From Variovorax boronicumulans (GTDB lineage: Bacteria > Pseudomonadota > Gammaproteobacteria > Burkholderiales > Burkholderiaceae_C), in assembly GCF_019352895.1 (NCBI RefSeq), contig NZ_JAAAFX010000009.1, positions 1 to 64,000 on the forward strand: a stretch of 64,000 nt of DNA, written 5' to 3'. Positions 25,378-34,228 of the stretch are shown in pieces. The position numbers were made by a program, and so were the translations under genes. The notes under the pieces are model-generated. The model saw only the letters and a program-made list of their open reading frames with translations, made no database searches and had not been told where the DNA came from. How positions within the stretch are numbered: position 1 is the first letter of the stretch; the number at the start of each line of letters is the position of its first letter.

Positions 25378-26372
25378 GGCTTCGCTCCGTCCGCAGCCGA
25401 AGCTGCAGCCGCCTTGGCCGGCGCGCGGCGCCCGGCATGCCGACGCCAGAGGTCGTGGATCAGCCCGCCAAAGCCGCCCGGCAGAAAGATCACCGTCAGC
25501 ACCAGCAACAGGGCGAACAACACCGCATGGAAGTCGCCGAAGCGGCTCAGCAGCCCGGGCATCACCGTCACGAACAGCGCACCCAGCACGGTGCCGGCGA
25601 TGGTCTTGGCGCCACCGAGCACCGCGATCAGCAGGAAGTTGATCGACTGCGGCACGCCGAAACTGTCGACGCTCACGAAGGACACGTAGTGCGCGAACAG
25701 GCTGCCGGCGAACGAACCGAGCACGGCGCTGAGCACGAACACCTGGACCTTCAGGGTCGCCGTAGGCACGCCGAGCGCGAGTGCCGCGCTGGGCGCATCG
25801 CGCATCGCACGCATGGCGAAGCCGTGGCGCGAGCGCAGCAGCGCATAGTGCAGCGCGAAGACGATCAGCAGCACGGGCCAGACGAAGTAGTAGAAGCGCT
25901 GCGGCGTGTTCAGCTCCCAGCCGAGGAACCGGATCGGCGGAATGCCACCGACACCCAGCGTGCCCCCGGTGATCCACTCCCACTCCACGAACAGCGTATG
26001 GCCGATGATCGCGAGCGCCAGCGTTGCCAGGGCGAGGAAGAAGCCCGACAGCCGCAGCACCGGCACGCCCAGCACCGCCGCAATGATGCCGCTGAGCGCC
26101 ATGCCGACGGCCATGGCCACGGGCTGCGACCAGCCCAGGTGCAGGCAGCCATAGGCGGTGGTGTAGGCCCCGATGCCATAGAAGACGCTCTGGGCCAGCG
26201 ACACGATGCCGCACTGTCCCAGCAGGAAGCTCACGCCCAGGCCTGCAATCGCGTAGAGCGCCGTGAAGACGAGCAGGTCAACCGTCGCGCGCGAGCCAAA
26301 GGAGGGCAGCAGGGCCCAGGCGGCCACGAAGACGGCGACCGCGATCCACTTGACTTTGTTGTTATCCACCAC
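25374..26372 (-). CDS. livM: LivM-type ABC permease (cluster 1)
   Basis: 332 residues with GTG at 26372, directly followed by a second GTG; GAGGAGGT lies just upstream. About ten hydrophobic helices. The LivM signature region GLGVSFLLGQCGIVSLAQSVFYGIGAY is present (family form LN-x-x-x-G-x-x-G-x-x-S-x-G-x-A-x-F-x-G-x-GAY), as is VLGGAKTIAGTVLGALFVTVMP. Overlaps LivG by 4 and LivH by 11 bases. Confidence 0.93.
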   Translation of the reverse strand: MVDNNKVKWIAVAVFVAAWALLPSFGSRATVDLLVFTALYAIAGLGVSFLLGQCGIVSLAQSVFYGIGAYTTAYGCLHLGWSQPVAMAVGMALSGIIAAVLGVPVLRLSGFFLALATLALAIIGHTLFVEWEWITGGTLGVGGIPPIRFLGWELNTPQRFYYFVWPVLLIVFALHYALLRSRHGFAMRAMRDAPSAALALGVPTATLKVQVFVLSAVLGSFAGSLFAHYVSFVSVDSFGVPQSINFLLIAVLGGAKTIAGTVLGALFVTVMPGLLSRFGDFHAVLFALLLVLTVIFLPGGFGGLIHDLWRRHAGRRAPAKAAAASAADGAKP

Positions 26373-27252
26373 GGCGACCTCCTCTTCCCAGGATGCCGTT
26401 GGGCAGCACGATCATGATCAGGATCAGCAGCGACATCGAGATCACGTCCTTGTAGCCCGAAGAGATGGTGACCACCGCGAGCGACTCGACCAGGCCCAGC
26501 ACCAACCCGCCCACGACGGCACCGAAGGGGTTGAGCATGCCGCCGAGGATCGCCGCGGCAAAGCCCTTGAGCGTCAGCAGGAGGCCCATCTGGTACTGGA
26601 TGGTGATCAGGGGTGCGACCAGCACGCCCGCGAGGCCGCCCACCGCGCCGCCCATCACGAAGGTCAGCAGGCGCATGCGCCCCACATCGATGCCGATGGT
26701 CGAAGCGCCATCCGGATCGATCGAGGCGGCCATCATGGCCGTGCCCAATGCCGTGCGCCGGTAGAACAGCTGCAGCATCAGGACCACCGCGATGCTGATC
26801 ACGATCAGCCACACCGAGTGAATGCGCATCGCTGCATCGAAGACGTCCAGCGAGCCGTCGCCGCCGATGCCAGTCAGCGAGCGGCTGTCGCGGCCGAAGA
26901 AGTACAGCACCGCCGCAGAGATCGCGAAGGCGGCGCCCAGCGTCACGAGCAGGTAGGTGTCGTCGTTGGCGCCGCGGCGGCGTGCCGGGCTGATGAGCAG
27001 AAGCTCCATCAGCCATCCGGAGATGCCCCCGGCTATCACTCCCGCTGCGAACGCCAGCGGCGAGGGCAGGCCCAGTCCGTTGAGGGTGACATAGGCGACG
27101 ATGCCTGCGATCAGGGCGAACTCGCCCTGCATCGCATTGATGATCTTGCTGCCGCGGAACACCACCGACAGGCCCAGGCCGATCAGGGCGTAGACGAAGC
27201 CGTTGGTGAGCCCGGTAAGGATCGACTGAACGAACAGTGTCCAAGTAATCAA
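26362..27252 (-). CDS. livH: LivH-type ABC permease (cluster 1)
   Basis: 296 residues. The start is a TTG at 27252 (MITWTLFVQSILTGLTNGFVYALIGLGLSVVF), a fitting LivH opening with AGGGG upstream. NAMQGEFALIAGIVAYV replaces the usual NxAHGxxxMxGAY. The EAA-like loop is in KGFAAAILGGMLNPFGAVVGGLVLGLVESL. It forms the transmembrane channel with LivM. Confidence 0.93.
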   Translation of the reverse strand: MITWTLFVQSILTGLTNGFVYALIGLGLSVVFRGSKIINAMQGEFALIAGIVAYVTLNGLGLPSPLAFAAGVIAGGISGWLMELLLISPARRRGANDDTYLLVTLGAAFAISAAVLYFFGRDSRSLTGIGGDGSLDVFDAAMRIHSVWLIVISIAVVLMLQLFYRRTALGTAMMAASIDPDGASTIGIDVGRMRLLTFVMGGAVGGLAGVLVAPLITIQYQMGLLLTLKGFAAAILGGMLNPFGAVVGGLVLGLVESLAVVTISSGYKDVISMSLLILIMIVLPNGILGRGGRRGG

Positions 27253-27352
27253 GTGAAACCCCTGCGATACGTTTCCGTCGGGCAGGCTCCGCCTCGACCG
27301 CTCGCGGGTCGGGTCGGGCCTGGTCGACCGAGGGTTGAAGGTGGAGCGCGGT

Positions 27353-28507
27353 TCAGGCGCCGGCGGTGAACGGCAGGCGCGTGAACTTGCCCTTGACGAG
27401 CCTGGAATAGACGAAGCTGGACAGGTCGATGCCCGTCATGTCGGCTGCGCCGAAGTTGTACTTCGCGAGCACGCCTTCGTAGGGCTCACGCAGTGCCTGC
27501 GCGATGGCCTCGTTGCCGACATCCGGCCCCACCTTCTCGAGGGCCCGCACGATGAGATGCACCGCGTCCCACCCCGCCGCCTCGAAATTCTTCGGCAGCG
27601 TGTTATTGGCCTTGCGATACAGCTCGACGAACTCGGACTGCCGGGGCAGCGGATCCTCACCCACCAGGAATTCGGGGAAGACGATGTCGTCGGCGAACTC
27701 GCCCATGCCACGCACGTAGTCGTACGACGCGGACCCGACGGCCGAGACGATCTGCTGGGTGATGCGCATCTGGCGCGCGTTGCGAAACGGTACCGGAGAG
27801 GTCGCGATCACGAACACCAGGTCGGGCTCGGCGGCCCGCACCTTGGCAGCCTGCGCCGACACGTCGGTGGCGCCGACCTCGAAGCGCTCGATCGAGACGA
27901 ACTCGACGCCGTAGGCGCCCATGTGCTCGCGCAAGCCCGTCAGCACGGCCTGGCCGTAGCCGGTGTCGTGCAGCACGCCGATGCGCTTGGCCTTGGCGCC
28001 GCGCGACGCGTACTCCAGCATGGCCCGCGCGTTGAGCGCCTGGGGCGGCAGCACGTGGTAGAGCGACTTGTAGCTCAACTCGATCGCCGGGCCCAGGCCG
28101 GTGAAGGTCACCTGAGCCATCTTCTCCCGGTTGGTGATGGCGGCCACGGCGCCCGTTCCGGCCGTCAGCGACGGTCCGATGAAGGCGCAGACCTTCTCGC
28201 CGAAGATCAGGTGCTCGGCCTTGCTCTTGGCCAGGTTCGGGTTCGAGCCGTCATCGTCGAGCAGGATCTTGATCGGACGGCCTCGCACGCCGCCCTTCTC
28301 GTTGATCACGCGTTCGGCCAGCAGAATACCGGCCCGCTCGGGCTGGCCCAGGCCCGCACCCGGCCCGGTCAGCGACAGCACCGAGCCGATCTTGATCGGC
28401 GCGGGCTGTGCGAATGCAAACATCGGTCCGACCACCGCACCGGCAGCGACGGTCTTGAGAACCGTGCGGCGCTGCAGTCGATCCGTTTTCTTCTTCTCGG
28501 TATTCAT
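27353..28507 (-). CDS. Periplasmic substrate-binding protein, Liv/type-1 (cluster 1)
   Basis: 384 residues from the ATG at 28507; the frame above it is unconserved. The leader has RLQRRTVLKTVAAGAVVGPMFAFAQPA, a twin-arginine-like export signal (RR before the hydrophobic core). The mature part begins PIKIGSVLSLTGPGAGLGQPE and has ERVINEKGGVRGRPIKILLDDDGSN, the standard Peripla_BP_6 opening. The ligand cannot be read from sequence. It is the first transporter gene after TetR-1, giving the order regulator-SBP-H-M-G-F. Confidence 0.93.
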   Translation of the reverse strand: MNTEKKKTDRLQRRTVLKTVAAGAVVGPMFAFAQPAPIKIGSVLSLTGPGAGLGQPERAGILLAERVINEKGGVRGRPIKILLDDDGSNPNLAKSKAEHLIFGEKVCAFIGPSLTAGTGAVAAITNREKMAQVTFTGLGPAIELSYKSLYHVLPPQALNARAMLEYASRGAKAKRIGVLHDTGYGQAVLTGLREHMGAYGVEFVSIERFEVGATDVSAQAAKVRAAEPDLVFVIATSPVPFRNARQMRITQQIVSAVGSASYDYVRGMGEFADDIVFPEFLVGEDPLPRQSEFVELYRKANNTLPKNFEAAGWDAVHLIVRALEKVGPDVGNEAIAQALREPYEGVLAKYNFGAADMTGIDLSSFVYSRLVKGKFTRLPFTAGA

Positions 28508-28587
28508 CTTGTCATCCTCCAGGACTAAGTCCGGTCTGTGCGGCGGCCATCCCGGGATGGCCACCGAAGGTGGCAACACAGCGCGCG

Positions 28588-29316
28588 TCAACGGAAGCCG
28601 TCGCGCACCAACTTCATGTAGGCATTGACAACCCACTGCGGCAACTTCGCGCCGCTCTTCGCTCCCTTGAGATAGCGCATGTAGAGATAGCTGCGTGCGC
28701 CCATGAACACATAGGCCATCACCTCCAACTCCTTCTCGTCGAAGGCCTTGACCTCGCCCCGGTCCACGCTGCGCTTGAGCGACGCGACGTAGTGCTGCGT
28801 GAGCAGCTTCAGGTGCCTGGCATGGGCCTTGGGGGACCAGGTCTCGGCCTGGTTCAGGATCTGGAAGAAGCCGGGGCTCTGCTGCAGATAGGCGAAGAAC
28901 GCGCGAAAGCCTTTCTCCTCGACTTCGTAGACGTTGTTCGCGTTGTGAATGGCATGGCCGATGTAGGTGATCATGTCCTGCCCGATGTGCGGCAGCAGCT
29001 CGTCGAACAGCGCCTGGCGCGACGCGAAGTAGAGATAGAAGGTGCCCTGCGCAATGCCCGCTTTTTCGGTGATCTTGCTGATCGATGCATCGGCATAGCC
29101 GTGCTCGCCGACCACGGCCGCCGCGGCCTCGAAAATCTTCTCCCGGGACTCGCCGGCCAGTTCCGCGCGGGTGAGGCGCTTGCGCCGCGGCGGCGCGTCC
29201 TTGGCCGTCTCCGGCGCCACCTTCCTGGCGGCAGACGTCGTCCCACGCTTCGCGCCCTTGGCGGCTGCGTCGCTGGCGGACGGACGGACGGAACTCTTCA
29301 AGGCAACACCCTTCAT
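28588..29316 (-). CDS. TetR-family regulator (TetR-1) of the Liv operon
   Basis: 242 residues from the ATG at 29316, with GGAG eight bases upstream; the frame also opens at a TTG at 29331. A 50-residue Ala/Lys-rich leader precedes the HTH: SREKIFEAAAAVVGEHGYADASISKITEKAGIAQGTFYLYFASRQALFDELL. The remainder is an all-helical ligand-binding/dimer domain. It lies 80 bp ahead of the binding-protein gene in the same direction. A paired AGTCA-type palindrome lies 150 bp upstream, and a matching one sits between the acyl-CoA dehydrogenase and SDR genes. I infer autoregulation and control of those genes. Acyl-CoA or aromatic-CoA ligands are usual for TetR proteins in such clusters. Confidence 0.9.
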   Translation of the reverse strand: MKGVALKSSVRPSASDAAAKGAKRGTTSAARKVAPETAKDAPPRRKRLTRAELAGESREKIFEAAAAVVGEHGYADASISKITEKAGIAQGTFYLYFASRQALFDELLPHIGQDMITYIGHAIHNANNVYEVEEKGFRAFFAYLQQSPGFFQILNQAETWSPKAHARHLKLLTQHYVASLKRSVDRGEVKAFDEKELEVMAYVFMGARSYLYMRYLKGAKSGAKLPQWVVNAYMKLVRDGFR

Positions 29317-29469
29317 TTCATTCACTCCCAAAAAACCGGAACCGCGGACTGTGCGGATCGGCCTGACGGCCTGGCCGCGGCAGTCCTGGATTCATCGCGT
29401 TCACCCCGAATGCGCGGATGGCGGGCCGAAGGCCGGGGAACTGAGGCGATTCTGGCTTCCAGGAAATAA

Positions 29470-29498
29470 TGAGTCAACAGTCAGTGATCAGTGATTCA
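29470..29498. promoter_or_regulatory. Class-1 paired palindrome (site A), upstream of TetR-1
   Basis: Two 14-bp imperfect dyads, TGAGTCAACAGTCA (29470-29483) and TGATCAGTGATTCA (29485-29498), start 15 bp apart. GGTAATATCCC follows at 29501-29511. The same layout, with the same spacing and flanking word, occurs at 40670-40709. Likely operator of the TetR-1 promoter. Confidence 0.65.
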
Positions 29499-29526
29499 TC
29501 GGTAATATCCCTCGTCGATCGGTCGG

Positions 29527-30438
29527 CTACAAGGTCTGCGCGAACCAGTCGCACGCGATGGCCGCGGCCTTCTCGATCTTCGACTTGTCCGAGTACATGG
29601 TCATGTGCGACGTGTGGCCCAGCACCTCGAGCTTCTTGCGTGTCGACGGAATGGCATTGAACGCGCCGATCTCCAGATCCCAGAGCGTCAGGTCGTCGCC
29701 CTGCGCGACGATCATCAGCGTGGGCGTGTCGTAGATCCGTTTGACGAAGGGGCCCACGTCGTAGTTCAGCAGCAGGTCCACGGACTCCACGGTGCTGCTG
29801 TTCTGATAGAGCGGTGCTTGCGTCTCCTTGATCTGGAGGAAGGTGCGCACGGTTTCTGGGAAAGGCCAGGCAGACACCTCCGTCGACCAGCTCTCAGTGG
29901 CGTGCGGCAGATAGAGGCGCTCGCCGGGTTTTTCGTAGCGCAGCTTGCGGTCACGCAGGATCAGATCCCACAGGGCGCGAAAGCCCATGGTGCCGTGGGC
30001 CCGGCGCATGTTCTCGTAGCCGTCGATCACCGGAATCTGCGAGACGATGGTCTTCACGCGAGGGTCGGTGGCTGCAAGGATCAGCGCATGGCCACCGGAG
30101 TAGGAAATGCCCCAGACACCGATGCGATCGGGGTCGACCGCCGGGTGGCGCTCCAGGAAGCTGATGGCGTTCTCGTAGTCGCGTACCTGGGCCCAGGGAT
30201 CGAGATGCTGGCGATCGTCGCCGTCGCTCACGCCCAGGTTCCGGTAGTCGAAGACCATGGCGTTGATGCCGGCTTCGGCAAAGGCCTGCGCGTAGGTCGG
30301 CATCACGATCTCGCGCACGTAGCACCAGCCACCGGCCAGCACCACGGTGGGGCGGCGCTGGCTCGGGTCGGTGGTGTAGAGCCACGCGCGGCACGTCACG
30401 CCCTCGGACTGGAACTCAACGTCAATCGGTTTGATCAT
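29527..30438 (-). CDS. Alpha/beta hydrolase 1
   Basis: 303 residues from the ATG at 30438; the frame upstream crosses the operator and is not coding. Alpha/beta-hydrolase fold: VVLAGGWCYVREI (oxyanion region), MVFDYRNLGVSDGDDRQHLDPWAQ, nucleophile Ser in GVWGISYSGGHAL, acid Asp probably in MIVAQGDDLTLWDLE, and His in LGHTSHMTMYS. The family is the dienelactone-hydrolase/CocE-like set of intracellular esterases or C-C/C-X hydrolases. It is clearly related to hydrolase 2 at 38-39 kb (shared WCYV-x-E, DYRN-x-G-x-SDGD-x-RQHLDPWAQ, WGISY-x-GGHA). It has its own promoter with a class-2 operator. Confidence 0.88.
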   Translation of the reverse strand: MIKPIDVEFQSEGVTCRAWLYTTDPSQRRPTVVLAGGWCYVREIVMPTYAQAFAEAGINAMVFDYRNLGVSDGDDRQHLDPWAQVRDYENAISFLERHPAVDPDRIGVWGISYSGGHALILAATDPRVKTIVSQIPVIDGYENMRRAHGTMGFRALWDLILRDRKLRYEKPGERLYLPHATESWSTEVSAWPFPETVRTFLQIKETQAPLYQNSSTVESVDLLLNYDVGPFVKRIYDTPTLMIVAQGDDLTLWDLEIGAFNAIPSTRKKLEVLGHTSHMTMYSDKSKIEKAAAIACDWFAQTL

Positions 30439-30532
30439 GCTGCTCTCTTTCGTTGGCTGGAGGCCGGCCCGCGCCGCGTCGATTCCGTCGGCGCTGCGGG
30501 GTCCGGGCCGATGAACATCGTTCGGAGACTGC

Positions 30533-30561
30533 ATGCTAGTAACCAGATGGTCACCAGTCAA
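30533..30561 (-). promoter_or_regulatory. Predicted promoter of hydrolase 1
   Basis: On the minus strand, -35 TTGACT (30556-30561) and -10 TAGCAT (30533-30538) are separated by 17 bp. The upstream dyad of the class-2 operator fills the spacer, so repressor binding would block RNA polymerase directly. Confidence 0.6.
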
Positions 30562-30575
30562 TGACCAAATGGTCA
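30540..30575. promoter_or_regulatory. Class-2 paired palindrome (site B), hydrolase 1/TetR-2
   Basis: Two dyads of form TGACCA-N2-TGGTCA: TAACCAGATGGTCA (30540-30553) and the perfect-armed TGACCAAATGGTCA (30562-30575), 22 bp apart start to start. It lies between the divergent hydrolase 1 and TetR-2 genes. A near-identical arrangement lies before hydrolase 2 (39171-39206). Confidence 0.8.
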
Positions 30576-30737
30576 TCGACGGGAAAACCCTAGCGGCAGT
30601 GGACGTCCGGCACGAAACCGAAATTAGGAAACCATGTGGTAACCTCGATCGGGTTCCGCGCTGTCAGGTGGGCCGAGGGGGGTGCTGCCGACGCAAGAAT
30701 TCCGCTCTCGCGGCACCACAGGCCACTGCCATCACCC

Positions 30738-31526
30738 ATGAAGAAACCAGCGAAGGCCAAAGCCCTGAGCACATCAGGCAAAGCTGCCACAGCCAGCCGT
30801 CGTCCCGTTGTGGCGGCCCGCCCACGGGTGTCGGCGGCGGAGCGCGAGACCCTGATCCTGGCCGAAGCCGTGCGCTTCTTTGCCGAGGTCGGCTTCTCCG
30901 GCGACACCCGCGAACTGGCGCGTCGCGCCCACGTCACCCATCCGCTGCTGTACAAGTATTTCGCGACCAAGGAAGCGCTCATCGAGCGCGTCTACCAGGC
31001 CGTGTACCTGGGTCGATGGAATCAAGAATGGGAGGCGCTGATCGCGGACCGGCGTCTGAGCGTGCGTGATCGCATGGGCCAGTTCTACGCAGCCTTTGCG
31101 CTCGTGATCCTGGATCGGGAGTGGGTGCGCCTGTTCATGTTCTTCGGCCTGCGCGGCGCTGACATGAACCAGCGCTGGTTCGCCGTCATGCGGGAGAAAT
31201 TGGTGCTGCCTTTCTGCGCCGAAATTCGTCACGAGCAGGGTCTGCCCTCTATCCATGAAGCGCCCCCGACCATCGAAGAGACGGAGTTGATCCAGGGCAT
31301 CAGCACCCGTATCTTCTCGTTCGGTATCCGGCAGCACATCTACGGCATGCCGCTGCCTGGCGACGGCAAAGTGGCGTCCTTGATCCGGGCCGAACTCGAC
31401 GTGTTCTTCGATGGCATCGGCCCGACGCTGCAAGTGCTGGTGCCACCGGCGCCGCGCACACGCACGCCGGCGCGGCAGGACACATCGGGCCAGCCCACGC
31501 GCAAGACCCGGGCGCGTCGCGCCTGA
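30738..31526 (+). CDS. TetR-family regulator (TetR-2)
   Basis: 262 residues from the ATG at 30738; the frame extends to 30636 with no support. A basic Ala/Lys leader is followed by the HTH AEAVRFFAEVGFSGDTRELARRAHVTHPLLYKYFATKEALIERVY. The C-terminal domain (MGQFYAAFALVILDREWVRLFMFFGLRGADMNQRW) is helical, and a Thr/Arg-rich tail closes it. It is divergent from hydrolase 1, with a class-2 paired operator in between, so repression of hydrolase 1, hydrolase 2 and itself is the simplest model. Confidence 0.9.
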   Translation: MKKPAKAKALSTSGKAATASRRPVVAARPRVSAAERETLILAEAVRFFAEVGFSGDTRELARRAHVTHPLLYKYFATKEALIERVYQAVYLGRWNQEWEALIADRRLSVRDRMGQFYAAFALVILDREWVRLFMFFGLRGADMNQRWFAVMREKLVLPFCAEIRHEQGLPSIHEAPPTIEETELIQGISTRIFSFGIRQHIYGMPLPGDGKVASLIRAELDVFFDGIGPTLQVLVPPAPRTRTPARQDTSGQPTRKTRARRA

Positions 31527-31588
31527 GTCCACGGCCCCGGGGCCCGATCCAGAGGGGCTGTGCGATGGCCTGCCGCATGGGCTTTGCC

Positions 31589-32989
31589 TCAGGCGTGAAG
31601 CGCCCTCCCGAAGGCGGCCAGCACGGATTCATGCAGTGCCTCCGACAACGTGGGGTGGGGGAAGGCCACCCGCATCAACTCGGTCTCCGTGCTTTCGGCC
31701 TCGCGGGCGATGGCGAAGGCGGCAATCAGCTCGCTGACGCCGTCTCCCACCAGGTGGGCGCCCAGCAATGCGCCCGTGTCCTGATCGAAGACCGTCTTGA
31801 CCAGCCCCTCCCCGAGCCCGGTCGCCACGGCCTTGCCATTGCCCGCAAAGCTGAAACGTCCGATACGCACCGGATGCCCGCGCTCGCGCGCCTGCTTTTC
31901 CGTCAATCCGACGCTGGCGACCTGGGGATGGCAAAAGGTGCAGGCGGGAATGTCCTCGGCCTTCGGCGCATGTGCCGAGGGCAGGCCCGCGATGGCCTCC
32001 ACGCAGGCCACGGCCTGATGGGAGGCCTTGTGCGCCAGCCAGGGCGCGCCGGCCAAGTCGCCGACCGCGTAGAGGCCGGGCACGCCGGTGGCGCCCAGCG
32101 CATCCGTCGCCAAGAAGCCGTCTGCCACGCGCACCTCGGGGACGCTCTCCAGACCGATGTCCTCGGCGTTGCCCGTGACACCCACCGACACCAGCACGCG
32201 CTCGACCGTGATGGCATCCTCGCGGCCGTCCTGCGTCAAGCGCAGTGCCACACCTTGCGCACCGTCGCGTGCGCCGTCGACTCTGCAGTTCAGCCGCACG
32301 TCGATGCCGTCGCGCACGAAGGCCGCATGGACGAAGGCACTGATGTCCTCGTCTTCCTGTGGCAGCACGCGTTCGCGCGCCTCGCAGACATGCACCCGGG
32401 TGCCCATGGCCGCGTAAAAGCTGGCGAACTCCATGCCGATCGCGCCGGCGCCGACGATCAGCAGGCTCTCGGGCAGTGCGGTGGGCGCGACCGCGTCCCG
32501 GTAGTCCCAGACGCGCGCCGGCGTCACTTGTTCCAGGCCGACCAGCCGACGTGGTCGTGCACCGGTGGCCAGCACCACATGGGGGGCGGACAGCCGGAGG
32601 CGGCTGCCATCCGGCGATTCGACCTCCACCTGCCCGGCGCCGCGCAGGCGGGCATGGCCCGCATGCACCGTCACCTTGTTCTTGCGCAACAACTGGCGTA
32701 CGCCGCCCGTGAGGCGTTCGACGGCGCCGCGGCTGCTGCTCACGATCTTCTCCAGGTCCGGCACCACGCCCTGCACCTGGATGCCGGCGTCTGCCGCGGC
32801 CCGGCAGGCGCGCAGCACGTCGGCGCTGTGCAGCAGGCTCTTGGTCGGGATGCAGCCCCAGTTCAGGCAGACGCCGCCCAGTTCGGCGCGCTCCACCAGC
32901 GCGGTCTTCAGTCCCAGCTGCGCCGCCCGGATGGCGCCGACGTAACCGGCGGGTCCTGCACCCACGATGATCAGGTCGAATGCGCTCAT
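31589..32989 (-). CDS. lpdA: Dihydrolipoyl dehydrogenase (E3)
   Basis: 466 residues. FAD-binding IIVGAGPAGYVGAIRAAQLG, redox-active disulphide C41-x4-C46 in GGVCLNWGCIPTKSL, NAD motif LIVGAGAIGMEFASFY, second FAD box GLYAVGDLAGAPWLAHKA and the active-site His-Glu pair in FPHPTLSEALHE. It reoxidises dihydrolipoyl groups on E2 with NAD+. Last gene of the E1alpha-E1beta-E2-E3 operon; its ATG overlaps the E2 stop. Confidence 0.95.
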   Translation of the reverse strand: MSAFDLIIVGAGPAGYVGAIRAAQLGLKTALVERAELGGVCLNWGCIPTKSLLHSADVLRACRAAADAGIQVQGVVPDLEKIVSSSRGAVERLTGGVRQLLRKNKVTVHAGHARLRGAGQVEVESPDGSRLRLSAPHVVLATGARPRRLVGLEQVTPARVWDYRDAVAPTALPESLLIVGAGAIGMEFASFYAAMGTRVHVCEARERVLPQEDEDISAFVHAAFVRDGIDVRLNCRVDGARDGAQGVALRLTQDGREDAITVERVLVSVGVTGNAEDIGLESVPEVRVADGFLATDALGATGVPGLYAVGDLAGAPWLAHKASHQAVACVEAIAGLPSAHAPKAEDIPACTFCHPQVASVGLTEKQARERGHPVRIGRFSFAGNGKAVATGLGEGLVKTVFDQDTGALLGAHLVGDGVSELIAAFAIAREAESTETELMRVAFPHPTLSEALHESVLAAFGRALHA

Positions 32990-34212
32990 GGGCCCGCCAG
33001 CAGGTCGCAGGGGTGCTCGAGGTAGTGCGCCACCCGGCCCAGGAAGCGCAGGCCGCCCACGCCGTCCAGCACGCGGTGATCGCAGGCCAGCACCAGGCCG
33101 ATCTCATTTCGCAGCGCCGGCTGTCCGCGTTCATCGGGCCGGAAGACCCCGCGCACGCTGCCCACGCCGAGGATCATGGCCTGGCCCGGATTGATGATCG
33201 GCGTCATGTAGGTCACGTCGAACATGCCGGCATTGGAGACCGTCACCGCGCCACCGCCCATCTCGTGCGTGGCCAAGCGCGCGGCACGGGCACGCTCCAC
33301 GAGCGAGTGCGCCTGTCGGGCCAGCTCGGACAGCGAGAGCCGGCCCGCGTCGCGCAACACCGGAACGAACAGGCCACGTTCGGCGCTCACGGCGATGCCG
33401 ACGTCTGAGGTCTCCAGCTGCAGCAGGTGGTCGTCCTGCCAGACGCGGTTGCTCTCCGGCTGTTCCAGCAGCACGCGTCCCAGTGCCGCGACGAAGAAAT
33501 GGTTGAGCGTGAAGCGCCGGCCGTCGCTTGCGTTCAACTGCGCGCGCAGCGCCATCAAGGCACCGGCGTTCACCTCGCGCGCCAGATAAAAGTGCGGGAT
33601 CTCCTGCTTCGCCGCCCTCAGCCGCCGCGCCATGGTCAGCTGCATCGCGCTTGGCACGATCCGCTGTGGCCCATGCTGCGCAACCTCCGCCGGAACCGCT
33701 CCGCCGCGGCGTTGCGCGCAGGCCTCGACATCCGCTGACTTGATGCGGCCCCGAGGTCCTGTGCCTGCCACCTGCGCGAGATCGACTTTCGCGTGCTGCG
33801 CCTTGCGACGGGCCAGAGGGGTCGCGACGATGCGCTCGCGTGCCGGATCCGCATGGGGCTTGTCGGCATCGGTCGCAGCGGTTGCCGGCGTGAAGGTGCT
33901 TGCAGCTTGCGATGGCGGGCGCGCCGGGGCGACTGTGGCCGTGGCGGCCGCATCGCCCGACGCCGGATCGGCCAGACCGTCGTCCCAGTAGCCGAGCACC
34001 TCGCCCACCGTGACGGTGGCACCCACGGGATGCACGATCTCTAGCAGGGTGCCGTCGCCTTCGGCGCCGATCTCGTTGGCCGCCTTGTCGGTCTCCACGA
34101 CGTACACGGTCTGTTCGCGCGTGAAGGGCTGCCCCGGCTGGAGCGACCATTCGGCGACCAGGCCCTCGGTCATGGTCAGGCCCAGCTTGGGCATGTAGAA
34201 GCATTGCCGCAT
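32986..34212 (-). CDS. Dihydrolipoamide acyltransferase (E2)
   Basis: 408 residues from the ATG at 34212. One lipoyl domain (K43 in VVETDKAANEIGAEGDG), a Pro/Ala linker, a peripheral-subunit-binding domain (TPLARRKAQHAKVDLAQVAGTGPRGRI) and the catalytic core with the C-terminal CDHRVLDGVGG box that carries the active His and Asp. It transfers an acyl group from lipoate to CoA. A single lipoyl domain and the gene order are like acetoin dehydrogenase or branched-chain 2-oxoacid complexes. Sequence alone does not settle the substrate. Confidence 0.93.
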   Translation of the reverse strand: MRQCFYMPKLGLTMTEGLVAEWSLQPGQPFTREQTVYVVETDKAANEIGAEGDGTLLEIVHPVGATVTVGEVLGYWDDGLADPASGDAAATATVAPARPPSQAASTFTPATAATDADKPHADPARERIVATPLARRKAQHAKVDLAQVAGTGPRGRIKSADVEACAQRRGGAVPAEVAQHGPQRIVPSAMQLTMARRLRAAKQEIPHFYLAREVNAGALMALRAQLNASDGRRFTLNHFFVAALGRVLLEQPESNRVWQDDHLLQLETSDVGIAVSAERGLFVPVLRDAGRLSLSELARQAHSLVERARAARLATHEMGGGAVTVSNAGMFDVTYMTPIINPGQAMILGVGSVRGVFRPDERGQPALRNEIGLVLACDHRVLDGVGGLRFLGRVAHYLEHPCDLLAGP

Positions 34213-34228
34213 CTGCAGTTCCTCGTTC